A DNA stretch of 33,588 bases from a virus, in IMG/VR virus record IMGVR_UViG_3300036859_000086, positions 1 through 33,588 of that record, one strand, 5' to 3'. Every line of letters begins with the position of its first letter. Position 1 is the first letter of the stretch. The position numbers and the translations under genes were made by a program. A model generated the notes under the pieces. The model searched no databases. It saw only the letters and a list, made by a program, of their open reading frames with translations, and was not told the origin of the DNA. Positions 14,857 to 21,419 of this stretch are shown here, piece after piece.

Positions 14857-15588
14857 GTGGCCAGTGCATTCTGGTGGATAGGTAGCCAATCTACTCCCCG
14901 GAAGAATTTTGGAGATCTACTAACACCCCTCTTACTAGAACGATTTGGTGGCGTCACAGTGGAGTGGCAACACGCTGCCGCTGCCGACGTCCTCTGCGTG
15001 GGTTCTATTCTCGAATCTGTCACTCCTACTTACTCAGGTATTGTTGCTGGCTGCGGGAAGCTTCGCGAAGAAACTGATGCGGTTTCGAAGCTCAAGAACT
15101 CGAAAGTATTGGGTCTGCGCGGTCCGCTGTCCGCCAAAGGCGTCCGTGGGAATTACGTCCTCGGGGATCCTGGGTTGCTTGCTGATGAGCTAGTAGTGAC
15201 CGAGAAAAAATACAACCTCGGCATCGTCCCTCACTGGAGTGATAAAAGAACGTGGTCTCAGTTCTCTCAGTGGAATCCTAGAATCATCAGACCCACTGAT
15301 GACCCGCTGTATGTTCTTTCTGAAATAGGAGCATGCAAGAAAATCATCACTTCTTCTCTCCATGGGTTGATAGTCGCTGATGCATTTCACATCCCCAGGC
15401 GCATCGAATACTCGGAGACGATGGATCGAGAAGGTGGGCAATTTAAATTTAGAGACTACCTCTCTTCAATAGGGATGTCCTTGCAACTAGGCGTCACTCA
15501 AGAAGCTCCACGATATAAGATAGAAGATATCCAAGCTGAACTATTCGACATGCTTGAAGAAGTGGGTCAGTTGCTACGGAGGTCATGA
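14857..15588 (+). CDS. Polysaccharide pyruvyltransferase-like protein
   Basis: 243-residue member of the polysaccharide pyruvyl transferase family (PF04230 type) by pattern: NFGDLLTPLLLERFGG (17-32), a Gly-rich segment IVAGCGKLREE, LGLRGPLSAKGV (85-96), GDPGLLAD (103-110), and the family signature SSLHGLIVADAF (166-177). Members add ketal-linked pyruvate to sugars, or act as glycosyltransferase-like enzymes. GTG 14857 follows GGAGG by 7 nt. Ends by ATGA overlap with the next glycosyltransferase gene, so the two are coupled. The acceptor is probably the glycan made by the surrounding enzymes. Confidence 0.8.
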   Translation: MASAFWWIGSQSTPRKNFGDLLTPLLLERFGGVTVEWQHAAAADVLCVGSILESVTPTYSGIVAGCGKLREETDAVSKLKNSKVLGLRGPLSAKGVRGNYVLGDPGLLADELVVTEKKYNLGIVPHWSDKRTWSQFSQWNPRIIRPTDDPLYVLSEIGACKKIITSSLHGLIVADAFHIPRRIEYSETMDREGGQFKFRDYLSSIGMSLQLGVTQEAPRYKIEDIQAELFDMLEEVGQLLRRS

Positions 15589-16418
15589 TGAAAAGAAAAC
15601 ATCACCACAAGCCAACTATTAGCCTCCTCGTACCCTTTCGTTCAAATGACCCATATCGCCGTAGAGTATTCGAGTGGCTTAAGAAGTATTGGGCTCATGA
15701 ACTTCCAGAGGCAGAGTTAGTTATTGGTCACAATCACTCGATCCCCTACTCCAAAACTTCTGCTGTCAACGACGCAGCAGCCCGCGCTCGTAGTGACATA
15801 TTCGTAGTGTTGGATGCCGATTGCTACATCCCTGGCTCAGTCATCAGAGATGCTGTAGCTAGAATCAAAAGATCAGCCCGAAAGGGTCATCGGTTGTGGT
15901 TTATTCCATATCGTAGAGTTTATAGACTAACTGAAGAAGCAACCGCCAGGGTTCTTGCATCCGACCCCTGTAACCCTCTTCGCTTTCCTACTCCGCCGTC
16001 AGACCTAGATGTCGAATCAACAGAAGGCTCTGCCTTTGGCCACAGATTCGGAGCACTTATCCAGATTCTCCCAAGAGAAGCTTTTGAAATTGTTGGCGGG
16101 ATGGACCCTAGATTTTGTGGTTGGGGTGGCGAAGACATCGCATTTGTTCGGGCTGTCGACACCCTTTGGGGTAAGCATAAAACAACCAATAACGACGTTC
16201 TCCACCTATGGCATCCGAAGATCGGAACTGGATGGGCCACCCGAGAGTGGGAGGGTCAGTCGCGGCCTCGCACCAATGACAACCTCGCCGTACGCTACAA
16301 CCTCGCTACTGGCGACAGAGCGAAGATGCGGAAACTTGTAGATGACGGAAAGAAGCAACGAACGCATCCCATCATAGAATTTATCCGCAGGGTGATGTGG
16401 TGGCTTCGAAACCGTTAA
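15588..16418 (+). CDS. GT-A glycosyltransferase with galactosyltransferase-like C-terminus
   Basis: 276-residue glycosyltransferase. Family-2-like start ISLLVPFRSNDPYRRRVFEW (11-30), KTSAVNDAAARA (56-67), DxD in FVVLDADCY (Asp76, Asp78), then GGMDPRFCGWGGEDIAF (170-186), the acceptor motif typical of Glyco_transf_7C/galactosyltransferases, and a metal-ligand His in VLHLWHP (about 204-210). Two ATGs overlap the previous stop as ATGATGA; the second (15588) is 5 nt from GGAGG and is chosen. The strongly basic N-terminus (KRKHHHK) and the basic, Trp-rich end could dock it to a surface. Its order after the pyruvyltransferase suggests joint action. Confidence 0.85.
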   Translation: MKRKHHHKPTISLLVPFRSNDPYRRRVFEWLKKYWAHELPEAELVIGHNHSIPYSKTSAVNDAAARARSDIFVVLDADCYIPGSVIRDAVARIKRSARKGHRLWFIPYRRVYRLTEEATARVLASDPCNPLRFPTPPSDLDVESTEGSAFGHRFGALIQILPREAFEIVGGMDPRFCGWGGEDIAFVRAVDTLWGKHKTTNNDVLHLWHPKIGTGWATREWEGQSRPRTNDNLAVRYNLATGDRAKMRKLVDDGKKQRTHPIIEFIRRVMWWLRNR

Positions 16419-16433
16419 GTATTAGACAGCGAG

Positions 16434-16464
16434 GGGAGAGAGGACTTCCTCGGTCCTCTCTCCC
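16434..16464. terminator. Hairpin terminator between converging genes
   Basis: A perfect 12-bp stem GGGAGAGAGGAC / GTCCTCTCTCCC around loop TTCCTCG, shortly after the rightward glycosyltransferase stop and before the end of the leftward gene at 16495. It probably works for both directions. Confidence 0.7.
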
Positions 16465-16472
16465 GCTCATCT

Positions 16473-16489
16473 CTTCCGTCCCCCGGAAG
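16473..16489 (-). terminator. Small hairpin downstream of leftward miniprotein gene
   Basis: Stem CTTCCG/CGGAAG (6 bp) with loop TCCCC, 5 nt beyond the leftward stop codon. It is much weaker than the neighbouring 12-bp hairpin, so its role is uncertain. Confidence 0.3.
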
Positions 16490-16494
16490 TCTAC

Positions 16495-16677
16495 TTATCG
16501 TGCCGCATCCTGTAGTTCGTGACCGATGTGGTAACGCTTGCACTTCCTGCATATATAAACGGTCATATCTTCCATCATATGTGACTCGATGAACTTCCAC
16601 GCCTGCTGCTCATATTCGAATCCCATCTTTTCTTTAGCTTTTGGGAAGCTGTAATGCTGCCCCCTTTTCGTAGCCAT
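16495..16677 (-). CDS. Leftward zinc-ribbon-like miniprotein (60 aa)
   Basis: Leftward gene whose ATG follows a perfect Shine-Dalgarno (AAGGAGATGGG) on the minus strand, which strongly supports it as real. The 60 residues comprise a basic start (MATKRGQHYSF), a charged helix (KAKEKMGFEYEQQAWKFIES) and a likely zinc site ICRKCKRYHIGH (Cys x2 Cys with two His). Small proteins of this type are often regulators or DNA/RNA binders, but no specific function can be assigned. It diverges from the GT-B gene with 21 bp between starts and converges on the glycosyltransferase at 15588. Confidence 0.7.
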   Translation of the reverse strand: MATKRGQHYSFPKAKEKMGFEYEQQAWKFIESHMMEDMTVYICRKCKRYHIGHELQDAAR

Positions 16678-16698
16678 CCCATCTCCTTAGGACAATAA

Positions 16699-17703
16699 AT
16701 GAAGATTCTTGCTTACACTCCTACGTACGTCGGCTCTGGCCACAACGCTGGCGCCGAGACCACTTTACACGGTCTCCTGAGCGCCCTGAAGAGACAAGGG
16801 CACGATGTGATGGCTCTCGCATCCCGGCCGTTTAAAGATGGGTCTCAGAGTTACGTAGCAGGCTCTGTGATGGTGCAGGCGTACTCCAGCAAACGTGATC
16901 CTGAGCTTTACTTCCCCGGTTGCGATCTCATCATAACACAGTTCGAGTGTGCGCAGCGCGCGTGGTACATCGGAGATCAGCTTCAAATCCCAACTGTCCA
17001 GGTAGTTCACAACAACACCGAGTACGCCACGAATCTCGCTGTTCGCTATAACACCGCTCTTGTTTACAACGCTGAGCATGTCCAGCGCTCCATTGATGAA
17101 GCTCAGAAAGAAACCAAGGGCAAAATTAAACCCTCAGTTTTGGTGAGACCAATTATAGATCCCGAGATCTATCGAGTTGAGACTTCACGAGAATATATTA
17201 CACTAGTGAATCTTTCTGATGGAACTCCTCCATTTTACAACAAAGGCTACGAGATCTTCTACCACCTTGCCGAGAAGTTTCCTGATCAGAAGTTTCTAGG
17301 AGTGAAGGGCGCTTACGGCGAACAGGTCGTTAGGGAGATGGAGAATGTCACGATTTGGGAACACCAGATGAATCCCCTAAACATCTACCGACAGTCGAAG
17401 ATTATTTTGATGCCTTCAGAGATCGAATCATGGGGGCGTGTCGCTATAGAAGCAGCGTGTTCTGGGATTCCTAGTTTAACTAGCACTGCTCCTGGCTTGG
17501 TCGAAAGCAATATCGGTCACGACCAGATCCCTTGGGGGAGACCTGATATGTGGGAAGAGGGGCTAGAGAAGCTTCTGGGCGACTACGACAACGCTTCCTA
17601 CTCAGCTGAGCATAAGGCTACGCGTCTTCATCTCTCTAATGAGTATGAAGTCGGATACTTCCTCGAATTTATCGAGGAGGTCGCCAAGAGGCGACTGAAG
17701 TAA
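16699..17703 (+). CDS. GT-B (family 4-like) glycosyltransferase
   Basis: 334-residue enzyme with two Rossmann-like domains. The N-terminal domain has ILAYTPTY and GAETTLHGLLSALKRQGHDV (18-37), the acceptor-side helix typical of family 4. The C-terminal donor domain has ITLVNLSDG, NKGYEIFYHLAEKFPDQKFLGVKG and the sugar-nucleotide motif ILMPSEIESWGRVAIEAACSGIP with the EX7E pair Glu243/Glu251. The family retains the sugar's configuration when transferring. The only GT-B enzyme in the window, it ends the second glycan block. The start has only a weak ribosome-binding site (TTAGGAC). Confidence 0.9.
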   Translation: MKILAYTPTYVGSGHNAGAETTLHGLLSALKRQGHDVMALASRPFKDGSQSYVAGSVMVQAYSSKRDPELYFPGCDLIITQFECAQRAWYIGDQLQIPTVQVVHNNTEYATNLAVRYNTALVYNAEHVQRSIDEAQKETKGKIKPSVLVRPIIDPEIYRVETSREYITLVNLSDGTPPFYNKGYEIFYHLAEKFPDQKFLGVKGAYGEQVVREMENVTIWEHQMNPLNIYRQSKIILMPSEIESWGRVAIEAACSGIPSLTSTAPGLVESNIGHDQIPWGRPDMWEEGLEKLLGDYDNASYSAEHKATRLHLSNEYEVGYFLEFIEEVAKRRLK

Positions 17704-17738
17704 CTATCGGAATACGGCAACAGATAGGAGGTGAGTGG

Positions 17739-18329
17739 ATGGTAGCACTTCTAGAGATAGAGGATATCGAAGCAGCTATAGGTCGATCTGCGGTTGACGC
17801 GACAGAGGAAGCTAAATGGCAGTTTTATATAGATGCCGTATCTTCTTTTATCAACGGTTATGTTGATGTCAGTTTTGAAGAACTGACTGATGATGTTGTC
17901 CGTTATCAAGCTGACTACTACGGCTTGATCGATCTAGGAGGTGGTCCAGTGTCTACCGTCAACTCCGTCAAGGAGTGGCGGTCTCAGCTCGAAACGGTAT
18001 GGGATTGGGACGGGATCGATCAACTTTTCAACCTTTGCCCCAACCAAACAGTTGATGTCGACTATGATCATGGCTATGCAGCCGTCCCCGATGATATCAA
18101 ATTCCTAGCAGCGCAAGTCGTCATAGGAGTTTTGCAACTAGGCATTTCTGGAACAGTCACTAGCTTCACCGTCGGTGATGTTACAGAAGTGTATGCGTCA
18201 CAGTCGGGAGACGACGCAACAGCCGTCCTCAGCCGGTCTGTGCTTAATCGATATACTAACGTCTATTCTACACTGCGCCTAGGTTCTGGTCGTCATCCTA
18301 ATGCGTTACCGACATTCCCAACTCTATAG
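17739..18329 (+). CDS. Head-to-tail adaptor (connector)
   Basis: 196-residue protein in the usual slot after the capsid. Its start (EDIEAAIGRSAVDATEEAKWQFYIDAVSSFINGYVDV) resembles gp6/gp15-type connector proteins: a helical bundle that begins with residues that describe an end-filling DNA-channel ring. The middle is beta-rich, including VNSVKEWRS. The tail end (YTNVYSTLRLGSG) is consistent. It would attach to the portal and take the stopper. ATG 17739 follows AGGAGGTGA. The assignment is by position and fold-like pattern; a direct family match was not tested. Confidence 0.7.
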   Translation: MVALLEIEDIEAAIGRSAVDATEEAKWQFYIDAVSSFINGYVDVSFEELTDDVVRYQADYYGLIDLGGGPVSTVNSVKEWRSQLETVWDWDGIDQLFNLCPNQTVDVDYDHGYAAVPDDIKFLAAQVVIGVLQLGISGTVTSFTVGDVTEVYASQSGDDATAVLSRSVLNRYTNVYSTLRLGSGRHPNALPTFPTL

Positions 18330-18337
18330 GGGGAGAT

Positions 18338-18691
18338 GTGACCAGACTTGGAAGCGAAACCTTTGAAATTCTCCGGGCTCCATTAGTAGTTGATCCGGTC
18401 GATGGGAGCAGTTACAGAGATTGGAATAACCCAGTTCATATCACAGTGGTGGATGCTAATATCCAACCATTCATGATGGCGGAGAAGTTGAACTTCGAAG
18501 AAACCAGGGATAGAGAGTTCGCTAGAACTGCTCTTCGTTTTTATTGTCCTCCTGGGACGAGAGTAGAAGCTACAGACCGGATCTTCTATAACGGAGAAAC
18601 ATATGAAGTGTTCGGTCATGACGGAGTTTGGCATCGCTTCAGTGGAGCAGAACACCATGTCCAATTCATCGGACAGAGAAAGGAGGGGTAA
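18338..18691 (+). CDS. Head-tail stopper (head closure protein)
   Basis: 117-residue mainly beta protein (EILRAPLVVDPVDGSSYRDW near the start, then RFYCPPGTRVEATDRIFYNGETYEVFG). The pattern TRVEATDRIFYNGETYEVFG (about 73-93) is typical of head-closure/stopper proteins of the SPP1 gp16 type, which plug the connector after packaging. The GTG start follows GGGGGAG. It is one gene after the adaptor and 2 nt before the next gene, matching conserved order. Confidence 0.7.
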   Translation: MTRLGSETFEILRAPLVVDPVDGSSYRDWNNPVHITVVDANIQPFMMAEKLNFEETRDREFARTALRFYCPPGTRVEATDRIFYNGETYEVFGHDGVWHRFSGAEHHVQFIGQRKEG

Positions 18692-18693
18692 AG

Positions 18694-19059
18694 ATTCCAG
18701 CTAAGGTATTTATCAACCAAGATGCTTTAGAAAGGTTAACGCTAGAAGATCCACGAGCAAGAGCTTACATCCAAGAACGTGCTCAGGCAATCGTAGATGT
18801 GGCAAAAGCTGACTTCGAGCGACAGCAGCGCCACGACAACGAACTGCGGACATCAGAAACTACTCCTCCTAAGTATCTAGAAGAGTTTCAAGTAGAGGTT
18901 TATCCATCTGAAGAGGGGTTGAAGTTCAGAATCTTGAATACCGACCCAGCCGCTAGTTGGGTTGAGTATGGAGCCCACGCGGGGGGCAAGACATTTGTTC
19001 TTCGATATAAGCCAATGACTCACGCCGTCGAAATAGTAAGTGGGGTGAGTATTCCTTAA
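18694..19059 (+). CDS. HK97 gp10-like tail completion protein, apparent ATT start
   Basis: 121-residue protein in the position of HK97 gp10-like proteins: helical N-terminal half (INQDALERLTLEDPRARAYIQERAQAIVDVAKADF) and beta C-terminal half with DPAASWVEYGAHAGGKTFVLRY, where WVEYGA is the family's common core. No ATG, GTG or TTG stands at the expected place. The strong site AGGAGG (18681-18686) is followed after 7 nt by ATT (18694), which gives IPAKVFINQD. The only in-frame standard start nearby is a TTG at 18628 inside the previous gene without a ribosome-binding site. I chose ATT. Confidence 0.65.
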   Translation: MPAKVFINQDALERLTLEDPRARAYIQERAQAIVDVAKADFERQQRHDNELRTSETTPPKYLEEFQVEVYPSEEGLKFRILNTDPAASWVEYGAHAGGKTFVLRYKPMTHAVEIVSGVSIP

Positions 19060-19526
19060 TGACACTTCCAGGTCCCGCTTGGGATTTCCAACCGAACGGT
19101 GACACTGAAGCTGCTGTAAGAGACATCCTCGCTAACGACACTCCAGAGTTGCCTCACTTTCCCCCAAACCCACCACTAACAATTACAACCAACTTGATCG
19201 GGTTCGTCCCCGAACAGAGATGGATCGTCATCTCCCAAGAGGGCGGCTCGATGCAGTGGCCAAAGATCTTTAGATGTCGAGTCGACGTCGAGGTATTTGC
19301 TGAGCGACGATCTGTCGCAAGAGAAATCTCAGAAATTGCTCTAGCTAGTATTTTTCGACAGACTGGCATCTATAGGGGATACGGAGTCTTCATCTCCGAC
19401 GTCACCCTAGAACAAGGTATCACTAGAATCCCTGACAAGCTTCAAGGGGTTAGTAGATACGTGTTCGCAGTACGTCTAACAACTGTTCCGGATGCGTTGT
19501 CGCCACAGATGGTGCCGTACTCCTAA
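19059..19526 (+). CDS. Tail terminator protein
   Basis: 155-residue protein coupled to the previous gene by a 1-nt TAATG overlap. It has the alpha/beta pattern of phage tail terminators: an N-terminal helix (DTEAAVRDILAND), a proline-rich loop (LPHFPPNPPLT), beta strands with FRCRVDVEVFAERRSVAREISEIALASIF (about 77-105), and a C-terminal strand SRYVFAVRLTTVPD. In the family it caps the tail tube and joins it to the head. Position before the tail tube gene agrees. Confidence 0.75.
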   Translation: MTLPGPAWDFQPNGDTEAAVRDILANDTPELPHFPPNPPLTITTNLIGFVPEQRWIVISQEGGSMQWPKIFRCRVDVEVFAERRSVAREISEIALASIFRQTGIYRGYGVFISDVTLEQGITRIPDKLQGVSRYVFAVRLTTVPDALSPQMVPYS

Positions 19527-19552
19527 TCCCTAGAAAGGAAGTGAATTAACAG

Positions 19553-20113
19553 ATGGCAAACGATGCTACCGAAGTAAGACTGGCCCCCGATGGCCAGGTG
19601 TATGTCGCAGCGAAGGGCTCTACCCTTCCAACAAACGCTACGATGGCACTAGATTCAGCATTCAAAGAGCTTGGCTACCTCGACGAAACTGGCGTTGTAA
19701 TTAACCCAGATTTGAAGCTCTCAGATATTATGGCGTGGCAGTCAGCAATCGCAATTAAGACCACTCTTGATACTGTGAAGTTCGAAGTTAAGTTCCACAT
19801 GATGCAGGTCAACACCGTAACTTGGGGTCTCTATTTCTTCGCCTCGACCTTCACCAACAACTTCGGCCAAGCAAAACTGACCCTGCCCTCCAACCCTGCG
19901 ACCCAGGAACGGGCTCTCATTATCGACTGGCAGGACTCCGAAGGCGACAAGAACCGACTAGTCCTCCCGACTGCGGTTCTGACGAAGCGTGAAGACTTGA
20001 AGCTAGTCCGAAAGGATTCCCAGCTGGCTGGTGTCACATTCGGAGTATTGGATAATAGTGGTTCTATCGGATTTATCTACTCAGACAACCCAGACCTCGT
20101 CCCAAGTTCATAA
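19553..20113 (+). CDS. Major tail tube protein
   Basis: 186-residue major tail protein. It begins with a virion-like segment ATEVRLAPDGQVYVAAKGSTLPTNA, typical for actinophage tail tube starts, followed by LGYLDETGVVINPDLKLSDIMAWQS, the conserved core where many relatives have GY.sE.Gv. The remainder is beta-rich with KRLDLK-like KREDLKLVRKDSQLAGVTFGVLD. It forms hexameric rings around the tape measure. No Ig-like extra domain follows, and the gene ends 22 nt before the endonuclease. Confidence 0.85.
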   Translation: MANDATEVRLAPDGQVYVAAKGSTLPTNATMALDSAFKELGYLDETGVVINPDLKLSDIMAWQSAIAIKTTLDTVKFEVKFHMMQVNTVTWGLYFFASTFTNNFGQAKLTLPSNPATQERALIIDWQDSEGDKNRLVLPTAVLTKREDLKLVRKDSQLAGVTFGVLDNSGSIGFIYSDNPDLVPSS

Positions 20114-20135
20114 CTACTACAAAACGGACAATAGA

Positions 20136-20597
20136 TTGCAGAAAACATGTCGTAGATGCGGAGAGAGTAAGCCGCTTGATGATTCTAACTTCTACAAAAG
20201 AAAATCAGCCAGAGATGGATTCTATAACATATGCATCGCATGTGCTAAATCTGAAACGAAGGACTGGAAAGAAACTTTATCTGAAGAACAGAAATATCGC
20301 TATAGACGCGCAGAGCAATCTGCGATCTACGGTCTCACTCTAGAACAGTTTGAAGAGATGGTCGCTGCGCAGGCTAACGTCTGCTACCTGTGCGGCGGCA
20401 CTTCTCAGACTGGTCGGAAAAGTGATCGACATTTGTCCGTGGACCACAACAGAAAGTGTTGCGACAGGGTTGGCAGTTGCGGTAAATGTGTTAGGAAGCT
20501 TCTATGTACAAAATGTAACTCAGCCTTAGGGCTAGTTAACGACAACATAGATCTTTTGAAAACAATGATTGCCTACCTAGAAGATCATTCTCTCTGA
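20136..20597 (+). CDS. HNH endonuclease (recombination endonuclease VII-like)
   Basis: 153-residue free-standing endonuclease. The N-terminal zinc ribbon is KTCRRCGESKPL ... NICIACAK (Cys5, Cys8, Cys33, Cys36). The endonuclease VII-like core is LTLEQFEEMVAAQANVCYLC (67-86 with Cys83, Cys86), LSVDHNR (Asp103, His104), and VRKLLCTKCNSALGLVND with the second Cys pair (124, 127) and the Asn. The open frame extends upstream into the tail tube gene, but TTG 20136 gives the family's usual N-terminus. Selfish homing endonucleases commonly sit between phage structural genes; ribosome-binding is weak. Confidence 0.8.
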   Translation: MQKTCRRCGESKPLDDSNFYKRKSARDGFYNICIACAKSETKDWKETLSEEQKYRYRRAEQSAIYGLTLEQFEEMVAAQANVCYLCGGTSQTGRKSDRHLSVDHNRKCCDRVGSCGKCVRKLLCTKCNSALGLVNDNIDLLKTMIAYLEDHSL

Positions 20598-20606
20598 CTA
20601 TAGACC

Positions 20607-20636
20607 AGGGGGTCGTTCGGGATGGGGCGACCCCCT
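20607..20636. terminator. Hairpin terminator after HNH gene
   Basis: A 9-bp stem AGGGGGTCG / CGACCCCCT with a 12-nt loop, followed by CTTATC. It separates the tail tube and endonuclease from the chaperone genes. Confidence 0.65.
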
Positions 20637-20668
20637 CTTATCCCATCCCACACAACTAAGGAAATGAT

Positions 20669-20962
20669 ATGACTGTAAAGAAAGCTACTGCAACCAAGAC
20701 TTCAACTTCCGTAAGAGAAGAAGCCCTAGAAAACGGTATCACATTCACATACGAAGATGAGGAGTTTCACGTTCCTCCTGCAAAGCTTTGGCCTCTAGAT
20801 GCTATTGAAGCACAGGAAAGAGGCCAGCTGCTTGTCTTTCTGAAATCACTTCTTGGCGATGATCAGTATAAAACTTTACGTAGTGTTGCCTTTACTCTTG
20901 GTGACATCAATGAGTTCTCTGAGAGTATGTACGATGCGTTGAATGTCGAGCCGGGAAAATAA
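20669..20962 (+). CDS. Tail assembly chaperone, short form
   Basis: 97-residue gpG-like chaperone that binds the tape measure during tail assembly. It begins with a short Lys/Ala/Thr tail and contains FTYEDEEFHVPPAKLWPLDAIEAQERGQ, the usual segment where a beta pair precedes helices. It ends VEPGK directly on the slip site. Strong start AAGGAAATGAT ATG. Ribosomes that do not slip stop at TAA 20960-20962 and make this form. Confidence 0.85.
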   Translation: MTVKKATATKTSTSVREEALENGITFTYEDEEFHVPPAKLWPLDAIEAQERGQLLVFLKSLLGDDQYKTLRSVAFTLGDINEFSESMYDALNVEPGK

Positions 20963-21393
20963 TTGGGCTTAAAAGCGTCCTAGACGACGAAAGGCTTCGA
21001 AACAAACTGGAAGCCGATCTTCTTTCTGAGTATGGGGTAGATCTTCTTGATTTATATCGAGAAGATCGCCCCCTCTCCGTGCGGAAGGTGATAGTTCTGA
21101 TGAATGAATTGCCGTCGTCATCTAGGTTGGCGAAGGAAATTAGAAATGATCCTCTTAGTTCTGAAGAGCACCTGCTTCTGACAATAGTTGATATCTTAAC
21201 TACCGTCGCCTATCAGACTTCTATCTCTGCTGCTGGTGCAGCAGGAGACGAATATCGAAGAATAATGAAGGATGCTCCAAAGCCCATAGAACGCCCGACA
21301 ATTTACTACGAAGAGCCTGAGGTCGAAGAGCTTGAGTTCACCTCCATTTCTGATCTTCAGTCAGTAGGCTTCTTGAAGATTAATCAGAACTAA
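20669..21393 (+). CDS. Tail assembly chaperone, long frameshift form
   Basis: Extended gpGT-like product: 20669-20959 joined by -1 frameshift to 20959-21393, 241 residues in total (97 + 144). The second part opens IIGLKSVLDDERLRNKLEAD and has LSVRKVIVLMNELPSSSRLAKE, the typical actinophage second-chaperone signature (a Leu-Pro pair near short helices). It has no good start of its own, so it is read only by slipping. The ratio of the two forms sets tail assembly, as established for gpG/gpGT in lambda. The stop precedes the tape measure by 26 nt. Confidence 0.85.
20953..20959 (+). promoter_or_regulatory. Programmed -1 frameshift slip site GGGAAAA
   Basis: Heptamer in the zero frame as G GGA AAA, immediately before the TAA stop, with the standard X XXY YYZ form. 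A -1 slip repairs perfectly (GGG AAA) and leads into an open frame of 144 residues. Confidence 0.9.
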
Positions 21394-21419
21394 CTTAGGG
21401 ATGGAGGTGTGAATGAAGT

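Noticed and set aside
18628-18693. TTG-started N-terminal extension of the gp10-like protein
   Set aside because: No ribosome-binding site and the extension is the shadow of the stopper gene's end.
21079-21393. Separate gene starting at 21079
   Set aside because: The frame is open and protein-like back to the GGGAAAA slip site, so it is the second half of the chaperone frameshift product.
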